Both the position numbers and the translations under genes were made by a program. Shown here piece by piece: positions 55,746 to 64,000 of a DNA stretch of 64,000 nucleotides (its first letter is position 1; each line of letters opens with the position of its first letter). The notes beneath the pieces are model-generated. The model was given only the letters and a program-made list of their open reading frames with translations, did not search any database and was not told where the DNA came from. Source of the stretch: Zygnema cylindricum (Eukaryota > Streptophyta > Zygnematophyceae > Zygnematales > Zygnemataceae); contig JBBHKE010000549.1 in assembly GCA_037447655.1 (NCBI GenBank), forward strand, positions 195,010 to 259,009, given 5' to 3'.

Positions 55746-58660
55746 CTCCCCTAAAGCTTTAGACTCAGTATATCGACGCAGCTGCGATGACAAACTAGCG
55801 CAGCATCGCAGCATAGCAATGTAGCAATTAGCAAGTCACCCAGTCCCACTGCATCTCAATGTTGGACTTATCGCAACGTGGCAGTATAGCAGTACAGCAA
55901 TCCAGCTATTCACTTAATCCCACAACGTCCCTACAATACTTCAGCTTAGGAGTATGAAGGGCTTTAGTGAGCATATCAGCAATCGTTTTTGCATCTGGCA
56001 AATAACATAATTTAATCACTCCAAATAACACTTTTTTTTCTCTTACAAAGTGTAATCTTACATCAATGTGCTTGCTTTTGAAGTGGTGACTTGGGTTAGA
56101 GGCAATGGCAATGGCAGCCTGGTTATCACACCAGATCACCTGTGGACCAACCTGCATGTATCCCAATTCTTGCAACATGGATTTCACCCATAGGAGTTCT
56201 TTGAGGGCCGAGCTCGCTGCCATATATTCCCAATTCTTGCAACATGGATTTCACCCATAGGAGTTCTTTGAGGGCCGAGCTAGCTGCCATATATTCTGAC
56301 TTCATTGTCGACTATGCTGTAACCTTTTGAAGTTTGCGGCTCCAGCAGCAAGTCCCGTTCCCAATTTGCAAAATGAATCCCGTGGTGGACTTCCGGCTTG
56401 GCATGTCGCCAAAGCTTGCATCACTCCACGTTTGCAGTTTTACTTTTCCTCCGCCTAGTGTGAGTTTGAGGTCTTTGGTCCCTGCCAAATATCTTAAGAC
56501 TCTCCTTGCTGCATCAAAATCAGATTTTCTCGGATTCTCTTGACTTTTGATCAGTACCCCCACCTGCTGCAGCAATGTCAGGATGGGTACAGTTCATGAA
56601 ATATATTAAGCTTCCCAGTAGTATGTCTATAAGGTATTAGTGTCATAGGATCATTCTCCCCTGACTCTAAATACTCGCTAACAATGACACCCGGTTCTGT
56701 CTCTTCTCCCCCTAACTTCTGCCAAAACTCCATTGGAGTTAAACATTCTTTTGCCCCCCGCATTCCATACTCATCTAACATGTTTCCAATAGCCTCCTTT
56801 TGTGTTAATTTTATTACTTTCTTATTTTTGTCCCTCTCTACCTGAATACCCAAAATATACTTTGCCTCACCGAGGTCTTTCATCTCGAACCGTGAGTTTA
56901 GAGCAGTTTTGATTTTGTTAATTTCAGCCATTGATTTGCTAATTAATAGCAAATCATCTACATACGCTGCTATATACACTATCCCATTTTCACCTTTTAG
57001 AACGTCGACAGAGTGATCAGAACTTATCCTTTGAAATCCTAGATTGGTCAAGAATTCATCAAGCTTCAGATTCCATTGCCTAGGGGTCTGTTTTAGGCTG
57101 TACAAAGATTTTAGCAACTTGCATACTAAGTGCTCTTTTCTTGGTTCTGCATACTTTTCAGGCCGCTGCATGTAAATGGTCTCTTTTAGTTCTCCATGCA
57201 AAAAGGCCGTCTTTACATCCATCTGATGAATTTCCATATCTTCTATAACAGCTAGGGACAACAAAATCCTATTTGTCGGAAATCTTACAACCGGAGAAAA
57301 TGTTTCTTCAAAATCAATTCCTTCCTTTTGATTATACCCCTTTGCCACAAGTCTGGCCTTATAGCGTTCAATGGTGTTATCGGCATTTAACTTCACCTTG
57401 AATACCCATTTGCTGCCGATCGCTTTTCGGTCCGGAAGAAGGTCCACAAGCTCCCATGTTTGAGCCTCTATGATGGACTTCATTTCGTCATTTGCCGCCT
57501 CAATCCAATGATTTCGCTCCGGTGATGACGAGGCCTCTTGGAGGGTCAAAGGCTCCTTTGAGGTTGCCGAGTAGGCAAAGTGAGAGCTTGCTTGCAGGCG
57601 GCTGCTGGATCTTCTTACCCCCGAAAATTTTGAGGCTGAGATCGTTAGATGCCGCGCATTGCGCTGATTGGGTTGGTTGCGATCCGTGTGTATTGACCGC
57701 TGTCGGTCTGGTTGGAACTGAACTTGTTGAGGAACTTGGAGAGAGGCAGACTCCGTAGTCACCACCGGAGAATTTTGCACCTGTGGGACTATTTCGTGCA
57801 TACAATCTAAAATGACATATTCTTGTACTGTTTGCTGCTGTTGTTGCTCTTTCATTTGAAATAAATCTATGGAGTCAAGCTCATCCTTTACAATAATATT
57901 CCGTGCTACAACTATTTTCTGCCTCTCAAACACAAAGACTCTATAACCTTTTGAGTGATCATCATATCCTAACAGAATACGCGGTAATCCCTTTGGTTCC
58001 ATTTTCCATCTATATGTAGACGTATCCAAGATAAAGCATTGACTACCAAAGACCTTGAAATGGCTAACATCTGGTTTGATACCTGTCCATATCCCGTAAG
58101 GAGTAGTTTCTACCGATCTTGATCCTATCCTATTCTTAATATAAACTGCACAATTTAGAGCCTCAGCCCAGAAATTCAAATCCACAATTTTATCTGCGAG
58201 CATCGACTTAGAGCTCTCCGTGAGAGTTCTATTTAATCTCTCCGACACCCCATTTTGTTCCGGTGAATATGGAACAGTCAACAGATGACTTTTACCATCC
58301 TCGAGTGAAAACGTTTCAAATTTCTTTGATGTATATTCACAACCATTGTCCGATCTGAGCTGCAAAATAGGTAAATTATGAAGCTTTTCAACCCATGCTT
58401 TATAGTGTTTGAAGTGACTGAATACTTCACTTTTTTCTTTCATGAAGTAAAATTTTGTAAACCTGGAGAAATCATCTGTGAATGTGACCATATAATTCAT
58501 CCCCCCGGCAGATGGAACCTTCGCAGGACCAAAAACATCCGAATGAATTTGTTGTAAAAGTTTTGTTGACTGATGCTCAGACTCTTTAGGAAATGGCAGT
58601 TTGTGGATTTTGCCTAAAGCACACCAATCACATGTTTTGACTGGGTTTTCTGTGATTGAT
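55746..58660 (-). pseudogene. 5'-truncated family 1 pol
   Basis: Polypurine tract and untranslated AGCA-rich stretch (55746-55905), then RNase H, RT, integrase and part of the HHCC domain on the minus strand. The longest frame covers 58660-56578: CDWCALGKIHKLPFP, HSDVFGPAKVP, DNGCEY, GVSERLNRT, QMDVKTAFLHG, YVDDLL. RNase H is broken by a stop at 56577, a frame change and a 67-bp tandem duplication (56161-56227 repeated at 56228-56294), which shifts the frame. The sequence stops at about 58660 in the pre-integrase domain, where a TRIM element is joined in opposite orientation. The open frame continues by chance into the TRIM. Confidence 0.9.
56161..56294. repeat. 67-bp tandem duplication inside RNase H
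   Basis: Two adjacent copies of 67 bp with one substitution (GCTCGCTG against GCTAGCTG). The length is not a multiple of three, so RNase H is frameshifted. Confidence 0.95.
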
Positions 58661-59058
58661 ACAGTGGGAGAGCGTTCGCAGCTGAAGTGAAAGGTCCCAG
58701 GTTCGAACCCTGGCCGGCTCAATTTTCCCAAGTGTGGGACATGCCGAATCTCAGATTTCAAGGAAATCTAACATGGTATCAGAGCCAGCGGGATTGCCGA
58801 TGGTTTGACCGGCTTTCCCGTGAGGGGGGGTGTTGGATTGGCACGTGAAGCCGGTCCAATACGGGGTAGAATATGGAATATCCATACTCGAGCCGCCCGT
58901 AATAAATGGGTACGGACCCGCCAGTCTCTACATCGAGCTGGTTGCACAGTGGTAGTGCGTTCGCAGCTGAAGTGAAAGGTCCCAGGTTCGAACCCTGGCC
59001 GGCTCAATTTTCCCAAGTGTGGGACATGCCGAATCCCGGATTCCAAGGAAATCTAACA
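58661..59058 (+). mobile_element. TRIM element with tRNA-like LTR, 5'-truncated
   Basis: Partial 5' LTR (58661-58773), PBS TGGTATCAGAGCC (58774-58786), an internal region of only 57 bp ending in the polypurine tract GTGAGGGGGGG (58820-58830), then a complete 228-bp 3' LTR (58831-59058, TGTTGGATTGG...ATCTAACA). A full copy would be about 513 bp. It has no coding capacity, so it must use enzymes of other elements. Its PBS is the standard 3'-end type, unlike the copia elements here. The right end abuts the target duplication GTTAC (59059-59063). Confidence 0.9.
58935..59006 (+). other. tRNA-like cloverleaf inside the TRIM LTR
   Basis: A 72-nt sequence that folds as a full tRNA: acceptor GAGCTGG/CCGGCTC (7 bp, one G-T), D-stem GCAC/GTGC, anticodon stem TTCGC/GTGAA, T-stem CCAGG/CCTGG with loop TTCGAAC, and discriminator A. 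It contains A-box-like TGGTAGTGCG and B-box GGTTCGAACCC, so an internal RNA polymerase III promoter is plausible. The anticodon loop AGCTGAA lacks U33, so a working tRNA is unlikely. A copy lacking the acceptor 5' strand and part of the D-arm is in the truncated 5' LTR (58661-58720). Confidence 0.85.
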
Positions 59059-60304
59059 GTTACCACTCTCCCATCCTTATACTCTATCTCTACAGTGAGA
59101 ATCTTTCTCAACTTAGTAAACAATTGATCCTCACGGTACATATATATTGAAGCACCCAAATGAATAATCCATCCTTCCTTCGAAGCTTCTGGGACAGCTC
59201 CGATTGCACATTTTTGTCTTTGTGGGATCTCCTTCTCCTCCAGCTTCTCATTTAGAAGAAATTCTTCATCCTCCTCATTCGAGGTCTCCTCTTCCCCTTG
59301 CTCCCCTTTCACTTGTGTCGTTACAAGTGCCTTTTTTTTTGCATCCTGAAAGCCCACCAAATTGACTCTCTTTGAGCAGCATCTTCATGAGCTTGGTACA
59401 CTCTGCCATATAGTGACCAGGATTCTTGCAAAAATTACAAAGTTCTTTTGAGGTCCTCGATCCTCCAAGCTGATTTCCTCCTCCGCCGAAACTTCCATAG
59501 GGATTCTGCATGTCATTGTTCCACCGATCTGTCCTGATAGCTAAAGCCTGTACACTCTTCCCTCCTTTTCGGATCTCAATAGTGTTCTCTTAAACAAGTA
59601 TCATTTCTACAAGTGTGTTCCAGATCCACAAGTGGTCGTCAAGATCTTGCACTCCGTTGACCACATTCTCATATTCAACCGGTAGTTTCATGATCAGTTT
59701 GTTGACCTTGGCTTTCATGGTTCCCATCCAACTGGAACTTTCTAACTCTATAGACAAGGAGCCTAAATCATTACAGTAGTCTAGCATCTTTCCTTTTTTG
59801 TAAGAGTATGCATTCAATTTCTGCTCAACTAGTTGTTACTCGTGAATAGTCCCACCTTAGTAGATATCTACCAAGGTTACCCACTGATCCGTAACTCTAA
59901 CTACGTTAACATGAGATGTTGCCCAACCCTAAGTGAGATGTCTCAGAACAAAGTATCTCGTTGCTGTGTTGTTGTGTTCCCATGTGAGAGTATCATTCTC
60001 CTTTGTTTTGAGACCCGATGACTCTATCGCAAGAGCGATAGGAGTAAGTGGCTCCTTCCTTTTCTCCTTTGCTCCCTTCGAAACATTGCTTTCCCCTTCA
60101 TCTTCTTCCTTGGTTGGACCAGATGATGTTCCAGGAAATCTGACTCCCCCAAACCCTAATGGAGTCCTTGGAGATGGACGTCTCACTTGTCGACTTACAA
60201 TTCTCCAATTTCGCTTCTCACACAGTGCACCGATCATCATCGTTTCCTAATTGATGAATCCTGCTCCATTGAAAATGGGCACCCTAGAGGGTGGGCCCAT
60301 AACT
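59059..60304 (-). pseudogene. Old family 2 element (2c), gag and protease part
   Basis: Minus-strand gag begins after a PBS with one mutated base (AGTTATGGGCCCACCC, 60289-60304). Segments: gag N-terminus (MMIGALCEKRNWRIVS, 60240-59929), capsid-like (LDYCNDLGSLSIELES, 59817-59590), CCHC knuckle (CNFCKNPGHYMAEC, about 59450) and protease with H-L-G-A in place of D-S-G-A (about 59170). Frame changes separate the parts. The coding sequence then continues at 54894 beyond the nested insertion. Confidence 0.88.
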
Positions 60305-61347
60305 TGCAATTTTGTGTCCCCCATAGCATCACAGAATTCCCTTTTGTGTATAAAGCCTCTAGTGAATTTTCAATGGCATCCGTTGTGTAAGATCAACTGC
60401 CACCATAGCAGACAAAGTATATCACCGACTACACCACTACGTAGTCTGGTTTCTTGTGAGTCCACAGAAGAATAAATCTCTAAAAATGCCCAACCAGGCG
60501 ATTAATTATTAGGAGGCAAAAATGCCTATTTGTACAAAGGCACACTTGGAGAGAGGCGGCTATCCTAAGATATTCCTAAGTCCTAAAACCCTCTTAACCC
60601 CTATATACTGTTATACAACACGAATCACAAGACTGTACCGTATAAGAAGGCACGGGTTCCGTTATACCTTCTATACTGTGAGTGTAAGGCATAGCCATAG
60701 TGAGGACGTTTGTTACACTTAAAATCGCCCAAATGCTTCCCAAAGATTCCGCTTTTCGATGATGTTGAGCCACGTGACATTAGGTGACGTAACATTCATA
60801 AACCTCCAAAATGGCCATTCCGTGATACCGGCTTGGATATCCGCCGTCCGATCTTTATAGATGTTTGACGTCCGCCGTCCAAATTAATGTCCGATCAATT
60901 TGTTTAGTGCGGTGTTGGCTTGATACGAAATCTGCTTCTGTTCTATGCGAGATTTCTCGTATATACAGGTAATCGGTTTATCCCGCATGTTTATCTTTAA
61001 GTGGTTATGGAACCCTAAGTATCTCAACACAGGTCCTAGACTATAGGACAAGGTCGCCGGCTATTCCGGCGAACGGTAGGGACCAGGATCAAATCCTAGG
61101 TGGATGGTATCTTTTTGGTACAGTCTACTAAAACAGTCCTCTGCCCTCTTTAACTATTTAGGATGCTTGCAGCCATGGATCTATCTCTCTCTTTCTTCGG
61201 TCATCAGTGACTACAACAAGTGTGGAGACCAAGGAGAGAGAGGTTAGAGCCTAGCTAAAACCTTTTATTTTGTTTTTTTAGAGATGATAAGAGAAAATTA
61301 CAAAAACAACCTAGAAAATACCAAAAACAAATACACATATTTTAACA
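60305..61347 (-). repeat. 5' LTR of the old family 2 element
   Basis: About 1043 bp from TGCAATTTTGTG to ATTTTAACA. Several segments match the R2 LTR in order (for example GGGAGAGAGG-like and GACCTAGAAAATAC-like motifs), but divergence is high. It is directly followed by Sat2. Confidence 0.78.
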
Positions 61348-61523
61348 TTAACAATAAAAATATTTACGAACAAAGTTTATTGTTAACGCACACAAAGAGA
61401 TATAAAAAAACCCTAAACCATGTATCTATCACAAATTTAAGTTTGTGGTAACAAAGATATTTGTAAGAAACAACGTTCATTTTTCGCGCTCACAAGAAAG
61501 GGTAAAATTAACTTCGCACCTGC
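61348..61523. repeat. Sat2 satellite, block 3
   Basis: Nearly two monomers of about 100 bp (TAACAATAAAAATATTTACG at the left, ACCATGTATCTATCACAAAT, then CGCGCTCACAAGAAAGGG). Confidence 0.85.
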
Positions 61524-62420
61524 TGTTTTTAGAAGCTTTAGTTCTCTCTATAATTTGTGAGAAATTCTCGAGACTTAAAAATATTTTCAAGGTTGTCATT
61601 TGACAATACGAATTACTTTGATGTAGGAAGACGTCACTACACTATGTTTTGTGACAAGACGTACGCCGTGACGAGATTTACTAAAAATTCTTATCGGACA
61701 ATATGTATGTAATACGAAAATCGTGGAATGGCGCTAGACACATTTTTCTAACATATCGTCCGATATACAAGATTGGACCGACATAGAGTTAACACAAACT
61801 TCAAGTGGACCAATATCACGTAACGAATCTCGTCGCGCTGAACTTTCAGTGTCGGTGAAAACTTTATTAAAACATGACTTTGTCTTCACGTGTAATTGTT
61901 TATTAGTGTGTACAGTTAGTATGAGTCGTTCTTAGACAATTAGGGTTTGTCCGATTGTAAGGAACAGTATACGTACTGTTGACTAATTTAGCGTACATCA
62001 GATACCTAGTCAAATTTCATTATCGTACCGTTAGACATTTTTGTAAAATACATCTCAGTGCTGTGATTGGCTAAGATAGACAGTAGTAGAATCTATTTGT
62101 ATAAATTATAGAACTTAGTGATTTTCATATATTCCTTGTACAAGGTTTCAAAGAGCACATTTCTGCATTTTAAAAGATATTTTTTGGGCTATATCTCTTA
62201 GTTTGATTGAGCGTTTCAATTGAAACTTTGTGAGTTGTCAACACAAATTGCAAACTATACTTTCGCATATTGTAAGGCCAATTTACTTGTTTGACTACAT
62301 TCAATAGTGGTGTAAAGATGCTAATATGGAAGTGGTATCTTGAGTGATTTCTTTTTTTGGTTCGGTGATGGCTACTACTTCAGCAACAGCTGGTGCGGCA
62401 CCGACTGTCACAGAACAATA
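61524..62420 (+). mobile_element. Solo LTR, family 1, in Sat2
   Basis: 897 bp from TGTTTTTAGAAGC to AGAACAATA, plus-oriented, with the gag-start segment MATTSATAG (ATG at 62368-62370), the same peptide as in R1. Sat2 continues in phase on both sides. Clean 5-bp duplications are not visible; the termini and flanks carry mutations. Confidence 0.8.
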
Positions 62421-62626
62421 GAACTATGTTTGTCACAACTTTGTGATAAAGGTAGCAACCATAGTGGTAATAAACACTTTATATTGTTAGTGCCCACAAA
62501 AATTGTTAAAATAAACTCTTAACCATGTTTATAACTCAAATTTGTGTGTGTGCTAACAATATCTTTTTGTAACGAACAACGTTTATTATTACACGCCCAA
62601 AAATAGTAAACTAAAACCTTAAACTT
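62421..62626. repeat. Sat2 satellite, block 4
   Basis: About two monomers (GAACTATGTTTGTCACAACT, ATTGTTAGTGCCCACAAAAA, AACCATGTTTATAACTCAAA). Confidence 0.85.
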
Positions 62627-63105
62627 TGTTTTGGAAGCTTTAGTTCCTCTATACCTGGATGTAGGGAGAGGAATTCGGACTTGAATGTTTTAGTAAGTCG
62701 GTTCAATACAAACCATAGGTGGGTGTTCAATTACTCGAGGAATTACCAGATGTACAAATCTAGGGACCGTGTCGTCAAGGAAGAATGTATTCGGAATGTC
62801 TGTCAGTTGGGTACAGTGAGAGAGAAATGACATGGTGGTTCACCTACAAATCTTAATGTGATGTCAGGGGCCCGGAGACCGTAGATAGGATTGGTTAAGT
62901 AGATCATGTACATGGTGATCTGACGTAGAATACGGCATCTTATGTAGTTGGAAATATTTGTTTGAATTGGTCTTTGTCTATATTTGATTAGTGAATTAAT
63001 GTAGGATTCCTTTGTTTAACATACCTTGTCATTTCGGGTATACGTAAAGTATTTGGTGTTTTAGGTTGTTAGATGTACGATAAGTATTTTTTTGTACGTG
63101 CAGTA
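62627..63105 (+). repeat. Truncated family 1 LTR, subfamily E
   Basis: Starts TGTTTTGGAAGCTTTAGTTCC in Sat2. It resembles the LTR at 46781 and is interrupted at 63105 by a family 2 LTR fragment. Confidence 0.75.
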
Positions 63106-63255
63106 TGACTCGGAGACCTCCATAGATCCTCAGAGTAGGCAGCTTACACGAAACCTCTAGGATAGCCTTGCCCTTTCTCAAGTTGTTCAACTCTGCCACC
63201 ATCATGGCAGACAAATAACTAGCTTGACTTCACCCCTGTGAAGGCAAGACTCCCC
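63106..63255 (-). repeat. Family 2 LTR fragment
   Basis: TGACTCGGAGACCTCC onwards matches the first 150 bp of the R2 LTR, up to AAGACTCCCC, where a further LTR starts. Confidence 0.8.
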
Positions 63256-64000
63256 TGTTGGTTTTAAAGATTTATCCCCAGTAGTTAGAGCTGTGAAAGG
63301 AGGTTTAGGTCTTAAAATATTTTGGTCCAAACTTGTTGTAATACTTACCCAAAATAGTGTGACAATGAAATAGTGACTCTAGAGTAATTTGTATGGTCAC
63401 AAAGACACGCGTCAGCATTTAAAGATAGCGCATGTATTGTGGAATGGTCCTGAACACATGTCAAACATCAAACGCGTAAATTCAACGAATCGGAAGGACG
63501 GAAAGCAAACTACGCATCTGAAAAATCAATTGTACCAGACAAGTATCAGAATCATATTTTAACGAAACGGACGGTTGCGATCCAAGTGGGGACCACAACT
63601 GACGAGCTGCCGAGTAGGCACTCTAGATATTTGTACAAAGATTACCACAGCCGGTTGGACTTATTTGACTGTTGCTGACTAAGCAACAACATTATATGTA
63701 CGGCGCCATATTGAGAATAATTGATGAAAAAGGTTTTTGTATTGTTGCATATTACAAAATAGTGTTTTATTATTCAATATTAAGCTAATTGTAAATTTGA
63801 TTTTGGAAGTACATTAGGTACTCCGTTGTACTATTGTACAGTACTGCTACTATACGTTAAGACACCTGATAGGTCGGTAAGCGGTTATACTCACTTAATG
63901 TATAAATTTTTAGAACTTAAGAATTTCTTCTATCTAGTTTTGGGATATTAGGATTTTAAGGGCGGTTTTTATGGAAAACTTGCAAGTCTTATATCTTATG
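63256..64000 (+). repeat. Family 1 LTR, subfamily C, running off the window
   Basis: Starts TGTTGGTTTTAAAGATTTATC and matches the LTR at 17649-18646 along its length, including GTGGGACCACAA-like and AAATAGTGTTTTATTA-like segments. It continues past the window end, so either a solo LTR or a whole element starts here. Confidence 0.8.

Noticed and set aside
58935-59006. Functional host tRNA gene
   Set aside because: It is part of a 228-bp LTR next to a PBS/PPT pair and is repeated in the other LTR. U33 is missing in the anticodon loop.
61519-62425. 5-bp target duplication for the solo LTR at 61524
   Set aside because: Flanks CCTGC and GAACT do not match. Sat2 phase supports insertion but the duplication is not demonstrable.

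Overview
The window looks like heterochromatin from a nuclear genome of the green-plant lineage. It is AT-rich and built from satellite DNA and nested LTR retrotransposons, and I found no convincing host gene. The plant assignment rests on two elements whose primer binding sites match the 3' end of plant initiator tRNA-Met (TGGTATCAGAGCC at 58774 and a one-mismatch copy at 37701). The retrotransposon-borne DNA methyltransferase described below recalls reports from a charophyte alga and dinoflagellates, so an early-diverging streptophyte (charophyte, bryophyte, lycophyte or fern) is my guess. The species cannot be fixed from this sequence.

Two satellites form the substrate. Sat1 has a 40-bp monomer centred on the palindrome TGTTAGCGCTAACA and occupies 1-1251, 8210-13595, 23185-24693 and 25635-27837. 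Sat2 has a monomer of about 100 bp and shares the GCGCTAACA-type motif. It survives at 36841-37265, 54017-54207, 61348-61523 and 62421-62626. Most other sequence is retroelement material inserted in these arrays or nested in other insertions.

Retroelements. (a) Copia family 1 has LTRs of 0.75-1.0 kb with TGTTG...CAACA ends, in several LTR subfamilies. It includes R1 (1252-7080, intact apart from one in-frame TAG), many truncated copies and solo LTRs (e.g. 24694-25634, TSD GTTAC). (b) Copia family 2 includes a complete, very young copy (46976-53409): two 1041-bp LTRs, TSD TTCCG, and one uninterrupted 1452-codon gag-pol. It also has a solo LTR (34387-35565, TSD CTACC) and an old split copy. (c) A copia family 3 fragment lies at 30664-32130. 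(d) A decayed Ty3/gypsy element (38055-46283, minus strand) carries a DNMT3-like cytosine-5 DNA methyltransferase domain between protease and reverse transcriptase. (e) A TRIM element (58661-59058) has an LTR containing a complete tRNA-like cloverleaf.

Shared mechanism. In both main copia families the PBS (GGTTATGGGCCCAC) matches the anticodon arm of initiator tRNA-Met, as in Drosophila copia, not the tRNA 3' end. The gag ATG lies inside the 5' LTR, so translation runs through the LTR end and then the PBS, which itself encodes the conserved V-M-G-P. Several junctions are head-to-head fusions of two 5'-truncated elements. One such chimera (54895-59058) is flanked by a perfect 5-bp target duplication, suggesting that it integrated as a unit.

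Stretches with little content: 22031-23184 is unassigned apart from a perfect 10-bp-stem hairpin, and 21734-22030 is a GC-rich 20-bp minisatellite.
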